Shown here: positions 1 through 6,874 of the stretch, one piece after another
Position numbering within the stretch: the stretch's first letter is position 1
Layout: the number at the start of each line of letters is the position of its first letter
Assembly: GCA_045540655.1 (NCBI GenBank)
Contig: JAZQHP010000014.1
Location: 1-24,013, forward strand
Source of the DNA: RGIG1959 sp045540655
GTDB lineage: Bacteria > Bacillota > Clostridia > Oscillospirales > Acutalibacteraceae
Direction of reading: 5' to 3'
DNA: 24,013 bases
Notes under the pieces: generated by a model
The model's input: the letters and a program-made list of their open reading frames with translations, nothing else
Databases searched by the model: none
What the model was told of the DNA's origin: nothing
Made by a program: the position numbers and the translations under genes

Positions 1-735
1 ATTGGTATGCTTCATCGCCAGACAGAACACCACGCTCACAACCGCGCAGGCGACCGCCAGCAACAGTGTGCGCCACAGGGTGTCGAAGGTCATCGACGGC
101 AGGGATACTGTGAAGGCGATCGGTTTGCCGCCGAGCGCGACGGCGATCACACAGCTCAGCAGGGCAGATGCCATGCAGGGGAGTAGGGCGGCGTAGTACA
201 TGACGCCGACACTGACCACTTCTACGGCAAAAAACACCGCGGTCAGCGGGGTGCAGAACAAGGCGGAAAACAACGCACTCATACCGCACAGCGTGACAAT
301 ATGCATATCTTGTTTATCCAGCCGCAACAGGCGACCGACCTGTGTACCGATACTGCCGCCAAGCTGCAGTGCCGCGCCTTCGCGACCGGCGGAACCGCCG
401 AGCAGATGGGTGATCATGGTGCCGATGAAGATCAGCGGCGCCATCATGAACGGCAGACGTTCACCCGATCGCACCGAATCAATGACCTGGTCGGTGCCGG
501 CAGAGTCGGTCATATGCCCGATGATATACAACAGGGCAATCAGGACACCGCCGAGCGGCAATAACCAGATCAGCCAAGTGTTGGCATGAAACAGGTTGTT
601 GGCAAAGTCGATGGCGTGATGAAACAGCGCACCGACCGGTCCGCCGATGGCACCGGTGATGGCGGCGACCAACAACCATTTGCCGATATCGCGTGCATAC
701 GCGAGCAGGGTTTGCTTTCGTGTAGCTTCAGCCAT
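1..735 (-). CDS. CLC-family anion channel/antiporter, possibly fluoride-type (3' end off window)
   Basis: A CLC-superfamily membrane protein; 245 codons are visible and the C-terminus lies beyond the left edge. The protein begins MAEATRKQTL and is very hydrophobic. The key family motif is GGSAGREGAALQLG at about residues 113-126; its Glu119 matches the gating glutamate of CLC proteins. The canonical chloride-coordinating GSGIP segment is not recognisable; the equivalent stretch reads SAGTDQVID (residues 78-86). From memory of the family, a changed GSGIP and GREG followed by a residue other than Pro are features of the fluoride-exporting CLC-F branch, so fluoride/proton antiport is possible but inferred. 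The start at 735 has an AAGGTGG ribosome site about 12 bases upstream. It begins 20 bases after the MATE gene, so the two are probably cotranscribed. Family confidence is high; substrate is uncertain. Confidence 0.88.
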   Translation of the reverse strand, partial: MAEATRKQTLLAYARDIGKWLLVAAITGAIGGPVGALFHHAIDFANNLFHANTWLIWLLPLGGVLIALLYIIGHMTDSAGTDQVIDSVRSGERLPFMMAPLIFIGTMITHLLGGSAGREGAALQLGGSIGTQVGRLLRLDKQDMHIVTLCGMSALFSALFCTPLTAVFFAVEVVSVGVMYYAALLPCMASALLSCVIAVALGGKPIAFTVSLPSMTFDTLWRTLLLAVACAVVSVVFCLAMKHTN

Positions 736-755
736 AGGAAACGTGTCCCACCTTT

Positions 756-2120
756 TTACGCGTTTTTGAGCGGTTTGATCTCGGTTTTATACAGATGAAT
801 AAAGAAGATAATACACAGTGCCAGCGACATGATTTCGGCGATGGGGAATGCCCACCAGACCAGATCGACGTTGCCGCTTTTTGACAGCAGAAACGCCACC
901 GGGACGAGCACCACCAGCTGACGCGCCACCGATACGATCAGGCTCAGAAAACCGTGAGAAGTCGCCTGGAACACCGAGGTGATGATAATGCAGAAACCTG
1001 CAAACAGGAAGCTCAGGCTGATGGTGCGCAGAGCGGGAACGGCGACGGGGAGTGTGTCGGCGGTCAGGCTGAACAGCGCGGCGAGTTTGTCGGGGAAGAC
1101 CTGGAAGATCATCAGCCCGATCAGCATAATGCCCATGGCATATGCGATGCTCAGACGGATGGTTTTCATCATGCGGTCAGGGCGTCTGGCGCCGAGGTTG
1201 TAGGCGACGATGGGAACCATACCGTTGTTCAAACCGAATACAGGCATGAAGATGAAGCTCTGCAATTTGAAATAGGCGCCGAACACCGTCACACCCACTT
1301 CGGTGAGGGTGTTGAGGATCATGTTAAGGAAATAGGTCATCACCGAAGCGATGGAGCCCATGATGATCGACGGCACACCCACCGCGTAGATACGACCGAT
1401 GGTGCGCGGGTTGGGACGAAAGCCCTTGAAGGAGAGCGGCACTTCCTTGTTCTTGGTCAGGTTGAACAGGATCGCCATGCCCATCGCTACCATCTGACCG
1501 AACACGGTGGCGATTGCCGCTCCCGCCACTTCCATGCGAGGAACACCGAACAGACCGAAGATGAAGATCGGGTCGAGGATGATGTTGATGATGGCGCCCG
1601 TTGCCTGCGTGATCATGGAATACAACGTTTTGCCGGTCGATTGCAACAGGCGTTCAAACACAAATTGACCGAAGATGCCGAATGACAGCATACAGCAAAG
1701 CGACAGATAGCGGACGGCATATTCCAGTACGACGGGATTATCGGTCTGGGTGGACAGATACGCGCGCACGCCGACGAGACCGAAGATGAGAAACGCCGCA
1801 AAGCTCAGAAACATCAGAAACACACCGTTGGTGGCGGCGCGTCCCGCCTCGGCGACGTTTTTCTCGCCGAGGCTGCGCGACAGCAACGCGTTAATGCCGA
1901 CACCCGTGCCCGCACCGACCGCAATCATCAGATTCTGAATCGGAAAACAGACGGACACTGCCGTGAAAGCGTCCTGGTTGAGCTTGGCAACAAAGTAGCT
2001 GTCCACCACGTTGTAGAGGGCTTGCACCAACATAGAGACCATCATCGGCAGTGCCATGCTGATGAGCAAACGATGTACGGGCATAACACCCATTTTATTT
2101 TCTTTGATTGCAGTTTCCAT
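756..2120 (-). CDS. MATE-family multidrug/sodium efflux transporter
   Basis: A 454-residue membrane protein of the MATE (multi antimicrobial extrusion) family, which exports cationic drugs or metabolites in exchange for Na+ or H+. The length is typical and the sequence shows the expected run of about twelve hydrophobic segments. The N-terminal family signature is visible around residues 21-50 (ALPMMVSMLVQALYNVVDSY), followed by the GAGTGVGINALLSRSLGEK region that is well conserved in the DinF/NorM-like branch. The start at 2120 has an AAAGGA ribosome site about 10 bases upstream; an internal Met10 is a less likely alternative. It has a near-consensus promoter and a long palindrome directly upstream. 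The CLC gene follows after 20 bases, suggesting a two-gene unit. The substrate cannot be predicted. Confidence 0.95.
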   Translation of the reverse strand: METAIKENKMGVMPVHRLLISMALPMMVSMLVQALYNVVDSYFVAKLNQDAFTAVSVCFPIQNLMIAVGAGTGVGINALLSRSLGEKNVAEAGRAATNGVFLMFLSFAAFLIFGLVGVRAYLSTQTDNPVVLEYAVRYLSLCCMLSFGIFGQFVFERLLQSTGKTLYSMITQATGAIINIILDPIFIFGLFGVPRMEVAGAAIATVFGQMVAMGMAILFNLTKNKEVPLSFKGFRPNPRTIGRIYAVGVPSIIMGSIASVMTYFLNMILNTLTEVGVTVFGAYFKLQSFIFMPVFGLNNGMVPIVAYNLGARRPDRMMKTIRLSIAYAMGIMLIGLMIFQVFPDKLAALFSLTADTLPVAVPALRTISLSFLFAGFCIIITSVFQATSHGFLSLIVSVARQLVVLVPVAFLLSKSGNVDLVWWAFPIAEIMSLALCIIFFIHLYKTEIKPLKNA

Positions 2121-2146
2121 ATATCCAAAATCCTTTCAAAACAACC

Positions 2147-2185
2147 AATGGATGTTGCTTTTTGTCAAAAAAGGCAACATCCATT
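2147..2185. repeat. 12-bp perfect inverted repeat at the predicted MATE start site
   Basis: AATGGATGTTGC (2147-2158) and GCAACATCCATT (2174-2185) form a perfect 12-bp inverted repeat around a 15-base loop, whose T5 and A5 tracts could lengthen the stem. It abuts the -10 box and covers the predicted transcription start. It could be a repressor operator, a 5' mRNA hairpin, or a terminator for the upstream amidohydrolase. The position over the start site favours an operator or leader hairpin, but no regulator gene lies next to it. Confidence 0.6.
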
Positions 2186-2186
2186 T

Positions 2187-2215
2187 ATTATAAGATATAG
2201 AAAGGGAAAAGTCAA
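2187..2215 (-). promoter_or_regulatory. Sigma-A promoter of the MATE-CLC unit
   Basis: On the minus strand a -35 box TTGACT (2210-2215) is separated by exactly 17 bases from a perfect -10 box TATAAT (2187-2192). Transcription would start near 2180, inside the right arm of the adjoining palindrome and about 60 bases before the MATE start codon. This is one of the two best promoter matches in the window. Confidence 0.8.
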
Positions 2216-2235
2216 TGCTTTTGCGCGGGAAGGCT

Positions 2236-3051
2236 TCAAGAGATGTCGATGCCCAGCAGGGCGGCGGCGTTGCGATAGAGTACGCGCTCCTGCTCCTCCT
2301 CTGTGAAGGGAAGACGGCGGAAGTGCGCGAGCGTTTCAGCTTGTCCGCCCCAGGGGGAATCGGTCGCGAACAGCACGCGGTCGGTGCCGTGCATGCGAAC
2401 AATGCGCACCAGCTGTTCGTCGGTGATGTATCCCAAGGAGAAGCTCACGTCCAGCAGAACCGGTTGCCCGACAAGCAGGCGTTCCACATCGTCCCATTGG
2501 TCAAAGCCGCCCGTGTGCGCCAGGATAATGTGCGGATCGGATGGGTCGAGCGTGAGGGCGTCGAGCACCTTACGCATGCGATCGGGTGGACAGTGTACCG
2601 GATCGGGAAGCCCGATATCTACACCGGCATGAATGCTGACCAGCAGGTGGCGGTCGATCGCTCCCTGCAAAATGCGCAGATAGCGCTCATCGTCAATGAA
2701 CACCCCCTGGTAATCGGGGTGGAGCTTGATGCCCTTGAGCCCGAGTGAGACAATCTCGTCGAGCTTGTCCTCGATGTTGTCGCAGTCGGGATGGATGCCG
2801 CCGAAGGACAGCAGACCGTCCTGTTCGCGGTTGATCTCGCAGGCAAAACGCTGAATCGAATCAAACTGCGACGGCTTGGTGACGACGGGCAGAACGACCG
2901 ACAGGTCAACGCCGGCAATCTTCATGGATGCACGAAGCCCTGCGGCGGTGCCGTCGGTGAAGGCGTCGATCCCGCTGACCTTTGCCAGATGGGGGATGGT
3001 CACGGGAGCGATGCGGTCGGGGAAGATATGGGTGTGAAAGTCGATGATCAT
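2236..3051 (-). CDS. Amidohydrolase-2 family (TIM-barrel) metal-dependent hydrolase/decarboxylase
   Basis: A 271-residue protein of the amidohydrolase-related family (PF04909 type), which includes hydrolases and non-oxidative decarboxylases built on a metal-binding TIM barrel. The metal ligands are easy to see: HTH at residues 6-8, His141 in SIHAG, His179 in AHTGG, and Asp231 in FATDSPWG. FGGIHP (83-88) and KLHP (109-112) are further family signatures. Length is normal and no signal peptide is present, so it is cytoplasmic. The start at 3051 has an excellent GGAGGG ribosome site. It lies just after the ABC transporter's terminator, so its expression needs readthrough or a promoter not recognised here. 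The substrate is unknown. Confidence 0.9.
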   Translation of the reverse strand: MIIDFHTHIFPDRIAPVTIPHLAKVSGIDAFTDGTAAGLRASMKIAGVDLSVVLPVVTKPSQFDSIQRFACEINREQDGLLSFGGIHPDCDNIEDKLDEIVSLGLKGIKLHPDYQGVFIDDERYLRILQGAIDRHLLVSIHAGVDIGLPDPVHCPPDRMRKVLDALTLDPSDPHIILAHTGGFDQWDDVERLLVGQPVLLDVSFSLGYITDEQLVRIVRMHGTDRVLFATDSPWGGQAETLAHFRRLPFTEEEQERVLYRNAAALLGIDIS

Positions 3052-3063
3052 AACAGTCCCTCC

Positions 3064-3104
3064 AAAAAAAGAGCAGGTCGACCGTCAGACGATGGTCGAC
3101 CTGC
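3064..3104 (-). terminator. Rho-independent terminator after the ABC transporter operon
   Basis: GCAGGTCGACC (3073-3083) pairs perfectly with GGTCGACCTGC (3094-3104). On the minus strand the 11-bp GC-rich stem is followed by TC and a run of seven T residues (3064-3070). It lies six bases past the ATPase stop codon. The T run sits directly against the ribosome binding site of the amidohydrolase, leaving no room for a separate promoter between terminator and gene. Confidence 0.9.
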
Positions 3105-3110
3105 AAGACA

Positions 3111-3866
3111 TCAGTTTTCGTGAATGCGATGCAAGAACGCTTTGACGCGCTCGTTTTGCGAGTGCACCAGCACTTGATCGGGGTCGCCCTGTTCCACGAT
3201 ATAGCCGTCATCCATGAAGAGAATTTTATCCGACACATCGTGCGCAAAATCGATTTCGTGGGTAACAACGATCATGGTGCAGTCCTTATCCTTCAGACTT
3301 TTGATGACCTTGAGCACTTCGCCCGTCAGTTCGGGATCGAGAGCCGAGGTCGGTTCGTCGAAGCACAGGATATCGGGGTCCATAGCGAGCGCCCGCGCAA
3401 TGGCGACACGTTGCTGTTGACCGCCCGACAGTTGAGCGGGATAGTAATCGGTGCGTTCGGTCAGTCCGACCTTTTCGATGAGCTGACGCGCCTTGGTTTC
3501 AATTTCCTCGGCGGTACCCATCTTCAGGAGGGTGGGCGCCAGCATGATGTTTTCGAGCACGGTGTACTGCGGAAACAGATTGAACTGCTGGAATACCAGA
3601 CCGAAATGCAATCGCTTTTTGCGGATGTCTTCATCGCTGGTCAGTTGGTTGGTTTCGCCGTCATAGATGACGTTGCCGCCGATCTCAATGGTGCCGCATT
3701 CCGCAAACTCCAGGAAATTCAGGCAACGGAGCAGGGTGGTTTTACCACTGCCCGATGAGCCGAGAATGGACAGTACCTCGCCCTTTTCCAATGAAAAATC
3801 GATGGATTTGAGGATCTCGGTTTTTCCAAAGCTCTTTTTTAAGTTTTTGACTTCTAAAAATGCCAT
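3111..3866 (-). CDS. Polar amino-acid ABC transporter ATP-binding protein (GlnQ-like)
   Basis: A 251-residue ATPase that powers uptake of polar amino acids with the neighbouring permease and binding lipoprotein. All motifs are intact: Walker A GSSGSGKTT (36-44), Q-loop in VFQQFNLFP (91-99), ABC signature LSGGQQQR (146-153), Walker B ILCFDE (166-171), D-loop SALD, and switch His203 in VVTHE. The length and the FQQFNLFP and PTSALDPEL stretches are typical of the GlnQ/HisP/ArtP group. The start at 3866 has an AAGGAGGG ribosome site, and the gene begins 12 bases after the permease stop. It is the last gene before a strong terminator. Confidence 0.96.
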   Translation of the reverse strand: MAFLEVKNLKKSFGKTEILKSIDFSLEKGEVLSILGSSGSGKTTLLRCLNFLEFAECGTIEIGGNVIYDGETNQLTSDEDIRKKRLHFGLVFQQFNLFPQYTVLENIMLAPTLLKMGTAEEIETKARQLIEKVGLTERTDYYPAQLSGGQQQRVAIARALAMDPDILCFDEPTSALDPELTGEVLKVIKSLKDKDCTMIVVTHEIDFAHDVSDKILFMDDGYIVEQGDPDQVLVHSQNERVKAFLHRIHEN

Positions 3867-3878
3867 ACCGATCCCTCC

Positions 3879-4523
3879 TTACTGAAAGTAATTCAGCTTT
3901 TTCTCGATATACCCGAACAGCAGTGTCAGGACGCCGCAGAACAACAGGAAGAAGACGGCGGTGTAAAAGAGCGGCCAGATGATGCCGTTGGCGGAATACC
4001 GCTCGGCAACCATCAGGATTTCCGCTACCGCGATCACGCGTGCGAGCGACGTATCCTTGACAAGGGTAATGATTTCGTTGGACATCGGAGGGACGATGCG
4101 CTTGATCACCTGCAGCAGAATGATCTTTGTGAAGATCTGCTTTTTGGTCAGTCCCAGCACCTGTCCCGCTTCGTACTGTCCCTTCGGAATGCTTTCAATA
4201 CCGCCGCGATAGATTTCCGAGAAATAGCACGCATAGTTGATCACGAACGCAATGAGCGCCGCGAGCATACGGTTGCGCATCGGAATATCAAAAATCAGAC
4301 CGGGTACATAGAACACGATGAAAATCTGCAACATCAGCGGTGTGCCGCGGATGCACCAGACAAACACCTTGGTCAGGGCGCTGAGCGGTTTGAATTTGGA
4401 CATGGAACAAAAGCTGATCAACAGTCCGAGCGGCAGGGCGAAAATCAACGTTCCCAGAAACAGGATGCAGTTTTCGCCGAAGCCCTCAGCAAGGGACAGC
4501 GTGGTTTCCAAAAAAGGCGACAT
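3879..4523 (-). CDS. Polar amino-acid ABC transporter permease (HisM/GlnP family)
   Basis: A 214-residue inner-membrane subunit with about five hydrophobic segments. RGTPLMLQIFIVFY (residues about 59-72) is the hallmark of the His/Glu/Gln/Arg permease family, and the cytoplasmic EAA-loop coupling motif is clear as IPKGQYEAGQVLGLTKKQIF, which contacts the ATPase. The predicted start at 4523 has an AAGAGGT ribosome site. The gene lies 26 bases after the binding-protein gene and 12 bases before the ATPase gene, the normal order for an importer operon. A single permease implies a homodimer. The amino acid transported is not evident. Confidence 0.96.
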   Translation of the reverse strand: MSPFLETTLSLAEGFGENCILFLGTLIFALPLGLLISFCSMSKFKPLSALTKVFVWCIRGTPLMLQIFIVFYVPGLIFDIPMRNRMLAALIAFVINYACYFSEIYRGGIESIPKGQYEAGQVLGLTKKQIFTKIILLQVIKRIVPPMSNEIITLVKDTSLARVIAVAEILMVAERYSANGIIWPLFYTAVFFLLFCGVLTLLFGYIEKKLNYFQ

Positions 4524-4549
4524 GGCGAGTACCTCTTACTAACAATGAA

Positions 4550-5335
4550 TTATTTCTTGACAACCTTCACTTGCTTGTTCTGCATGTAGGGGATGGAAAT
4601 GCTCATGTTCTCCACACGCTCGGGAGTGATGGTCATGCCGTTCCAGATGCAGTCGATGTTCTTTGCGGCGAGCTCGGTTTCCTTCGCGTTCCAGCTGATT
4701 TCCTGGAAGACAGGTTCAACGCCCAGCTTCTCGCAGACAGCCTTCGCAAACTCAGTCTCAAAGCCGATCAGTTCGCCGTTCTCATCTTCGTAGTTCATGG
4801 GAGCAAAGTAGGTGATACCGATGATCAGCGAGCCCTTCTCGGTCACGTATTGATAGTCGGAATCGGTTTCCGCCTGCGCGAACGCATCGCTCTGGGCATC
4901 GCCCAACAGGATGTCCTGCAGCTTGTAGGTGGAAGCAATCTGAGTAAGAGTACCGTCCGCCTTCAGTTCGCGGATGATTTCGTTGACCTTCGCGGTCAGA
5001 TCGGAGCCCTTGCGGAACGCGATGCCGTATTCTTCTTCAGAGAAGCCGTCGCCTTCCACCACAAGGTCCGCATAGTCGGTGCCTTCGCCGATGGAGCCGA
5101 TGGACATGACGTAGTCAACCACAGCGGCGTCCGCCGTGCCGGACTGCACTTCCATGAGCGCTTTCGCCTGCGTGTCAACGGCGGTGTAGGTGAAGTCGGC
5201 GAACGCCGCTTCGGTGGTGGCGACGGTTTCGCCCGCGGAACCCTTTTCCGCCACAATGATTTGCGTGTCGTTGCCGCAAGCCGCAAAGCTGAACATCAGC
5301 GCGAGGCAGGCAACCAGTGCCAGAATCTTTTTCAT
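4550..5335 (-). CDS. Amino-acid ABC transporter solute-binding lipoprotein with circularly permuted lobes
   Basis: A 261-residue extracytoplasmic lipoprotein. The signal peptide ends in a lipobox (FAAC, Cys20). What follows belongs to the family-3 solute-binding fold (PF00497), but in the wrong order. Residues 25-105 (IIVAEKGSAGE onward, with QAKALMEVQSGTADAAVVD) match what is normally lobe 2. Residues 104-140 (YGIAFRKGSDL through LTQIASTYKL) match the usual C-terminal helix segment. After a linker (141-168), residues 169-261 match the usual N-terminal lobe: LIIGITYFAPMNYEDENGEL, FAKAVCEKLG, WNGMTITPER, then the hinge strand NKQVKVVKK at the very end. This is a circular permutation at the lobe 1/lobe 2 crossover. 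The start at 5335 has an AAGGAG ribosome site. It is the first gene of the importer operon. Function is assigned from the lobes and context; the ligand is unknown. Confidence 0.92.
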   Translation of the reverse strand: MKKILALVACLALMFSFAACGNDTQIIVAEKGSAGETVATTEAAFADFTYTAVDTQAKALMEVQSGTADAAVVDYVMSIGSIGEGTDYADLVVEGDGFSEEEYGIAFRKGSDLTAKVNEIIRELKADGTLTQIASTYKLQDILLGDAQSDAFAQAETDSDYQYVTEKGSLIIGITYFAPMNYEDENGELIGFETEFAKAVCEKLGVEPVFQEISWNAKETELAAKNIDCIWNGMTITPERVENMSISIPYMQNKQVKVVKK

Positions 5336-5362
5336 AATGATCGATCTCCTTTTGAATCAATT

Positions 5363-5382
5363 TGTCGTCGTTTCGGACGACA
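5363..5382. repeat. 7-bp inverted repeat in the ABC operon leader
   Basis: TGTCGTC (5363-5369) and GACGACA (5376-5382) form a perfect inverted repeat with a six-base loop. It starts a few bases after the predicted transcription start of the ABC operon and ends before the ribosome site. It could be an operator or a leader hairpin; nothing else distinguishes these. Confidence 0.4.
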
Positions 5383-5391
5383 CTGCCCCTT

Positions 5392-5420
5392 ATTATATAT
5401 GATTACATTAGCAAAGTAAA
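5392..5420 (-). promoter_or_regulatory. Sigma-A promoter of the amino-acid ABC operon
   Basis: On the minus strand a -35 box TTTACT (5415-5420) is followed after 17 bases by a perfect -10 box TATAAT (5392-5397). The predicted start lies about 50 bases upstream of the lipoprotein start codon. The surrounding DNA is very AT-rich compared with the genes on either side, as expected for a divergent promoter region. Confidence 0.65.
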
Positions 5421-5482
5421 GTAGTAAAACGCAAAAATTTTAAATATTTTTTCGTTTGTCATTGGCGAAAAATACCATATGG

Positions 5483-5510
5483 TCTATTCTGACGGCTTGT
5501 CTCATAGGAT
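5483..5510 (+). promoter_or_regulatory. Sigma-E-like promoter of the spoIIIA operon
   Basis: A -35-like TCTATT (5483-5488) and a -10-like CATAGGAT (5503-5510) are 14 bases apart, just upstream of spoIIIAA. The known sigma-E pattern is roughly an ATATT-containing -35 and CATACAAT -10 at this spacing, so the match is moderate. spoIIIA is a classic mother-cell sigma-E operon, which supports the call. No good sigma-A promoter is seen on this strand here. Confidence 0.5.
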
Positions 5511-5535
5511 GTAGCATGGAAACGAGGTGAGCAGG

Positions 5536-6618
5536 ATGGATGTGTGGACGAGCTTGCAGGCGTATCTGCCGCCGGCGGTGTGTGATGCTCTGGAACGGGT
5601 GTCGCCTGTGTGGCGGCAATCCGCGCAGGAACTGCGCCTGCGGGCAAACGAACCGGTGCGTCTCTCCTTGCCTGACGGTGAGCGGATACTGCCTGTGGTG
5701 ACGGATACCCGTGCGGTGGAGGATTGCTTTGTGCGCTGTTGTTCACAGGCGGTGCATACCCACGAGCACGAACTGCGTCAAGGGTTTATCACCACCCGCG
5801 AAGGGATACGCGTCGGAGTCGCAGGCACCGCGGTGATGCGCGACGGACACATATATACCTATCGGCACATCACTTCGCTGTGTATACGTCTTCCGCGCAC
5901 AGTCGCGCATGCGGCAAGCCCGCTGTTACCGTTTCTCGAGGCGGCAGACGGGCATCTTTACGGGATGCTGGTGTGCGGTGCGCCCGCTGTCGGCAAAACG
6001 ACGCTTCTTTGCGATGCCGCGGTACAACTGTCGCGGCGATATCGCGTGGCGGTGGTGGATGAACGCGCCGAGCTGTCAGCGCGGGAGTTGTCGCGGTGCG
6101 ATGTGTTGCGCGGATGTCCGAAGGCGGTCGGCATATTGCAGGCGGTGCGCAGTCTGTCACCCGATCTGATCGTGGTCGATGAGCTCGGCGACGAAGAGGA
6201 ATGGCGCGCCGTGGAACACAGCGTTCACTGCGGCGTACCGCTTCTTTGCTCGGCGCATATCGGCGGCGAGGAGGAGGCGCGGTATCATCCGTTGCTGACA
6301 GCGTGGCTGGCGCGGCGAGCGGTGGACAGTATTGCGTTTTTGCCGCCGCGCCGTATGCCGTATACAGAAACACGGATATGGAAGGTGGAGGATTTTCTTG
6401 AAAATCGTCGGGATCGGATGTCTGGTGTTCGCCTGCGCCGCGGCGGGGATTGCGGCGGCGCTTCGTCTGCGTCGGACCCATCGCTTGTGGTCGGCGTGGG
6501 TGACGTTGCTTCAACGCCTGTATCGGGATTTGCGCTATTCGGCAATGCCGCTTCAGGCGTTGCTCGGCACGGTGGATCGGGAAGGGCTGACAGCGCTCCC
6601 GTGGTTGGCGGAGTTTGA
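5536..6618 (+). CDS. spoIIIAA: Stage III sporulation protein AA (ATPase), with an unusual C-terminal extension
   Basis: The ATPase of the SpoIIIA complex in the mother-cell membrane, which keeps the engulfed forespore supplied; it resembles secretion-type ATPases. Walker A is GAPAVGKTT (148-156) and Walker B LIVVDE (211-216), with the family stretch HEHELRQGFIT (76-86) before them. The ATG at 5536 is preferred because AGGTG lies six bases upstream; an in-frame GTG at 5527 is possible. The recognisable protein ends near residue 290 (KVEDFLENR), but the frame stays open to 6618, giving 360 residues. The extra 70 or so residues, rich in Gly, Ser, Ala and Arg, overlap spoIIIAB in another frame and resemble no part of the family I know. 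A lost stop codon or a sequencing frameshift could explain this. Confidence 0.93.
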   Translation: MDVWTSLQAYLPPAVCDALERVSPVWRQSAQELRLRANEPVRLSLPDGERILPVVTDTRAVEDCFVRCCSQAVHTHEHELRQGFITTREGIRVGVAGTAVMRDGHIYTYRHITSLCIRLPRTVAHAASPLLPFLEAADGHLYGMLVCGAPAVGKTTLLCDAAVQLSRRYRVAVVDERAELSARELSRCDVLRGCPKAVGILQAVRSLSPDLIVVDELGDEEEWRAVEHSVHCGVPLLCSAHIGGEEEARYHPLLTAWLARRAVDSIAFLPPRRMPYTETRIWKVEDFLENRRDRMSGVRLRRGGDCGGASSASDPSLVVGVGDVASTPVSGFALFGNAASGVARHGGSGRADSAPVVGGV

Positions 6619-6859
6619 CGGCACCGCTGACCTTCACTGTCCGCATGCGGTCTGTCCTGAGGAAAAGGATTTTGCGGGGAGCTTCTTTTCGGGACTCGGC
6701 ACCACCGATCTGGAAGGACAGCTTCATCATATTGCCTGGCACTTGCAACAGGCGCAGGAGGAAGTGATGCGCGCGGATGAGCGATACACCGAGCGCGCCA
6801 AAGCGTACACAACCACCGGTATTTGTGCGGGGCTTTGCGTGGGCTTTTTGTTGTGGTAA
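6398..6859 (+). CDS. spoIIIAB: Stage III sporulation protein AB
   Basis: A 153-residue membrane protein of the SpoIIIA complex, distantly similar in organisation to GspF-type secretion proteins. It reads MKIVGIGCLVFACAAAGIAA at the start (an N-terminal membrane anchor), then a soluble part with LQRLYRDLRYSAMPLQALL, and ends with a second hydrophobic segment (TGICAGLCVGFLLW). I place the start at TTG 6398 because GGAGG lies six bases upstream (6387-6391) and the resulting length fits the family (about 170 residues). This start lies inside the open spoIIIAA frame. The next gene begins 15 bases after its stop. Confidence 0.9.
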   Translation: MKIVGIGCLVFACAAAGIAAALRLRRTHRLWSAWVTLLQRLYRDLRYSAMPLQALLGTVDREGLTALPWLAEFDGTADLHCPHAVCPEEKDFAGSFFSGLGTTDLEGQLHHIAWHLQQAQEEVMRADERYTERAKAYTTTGICAGLCVGFLLW

Positions 6860-6874
6860 GGAGGTCATAGAAGC

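Noticed and set aside
954..1685. 243-codon plus-strand frame opposite the MATE gene
   Set aside because: His/Asp/Glu/Arg-rich shadow of a clear membrane transporter with no domain of its own.
6391..6410. Programmed frameshift joining spoIIIAA and spoIIIAB
   Set aside because: No stop codon or convincing slippery sequence is present, and spoIIIAB has its own ribosome site and TTG start.
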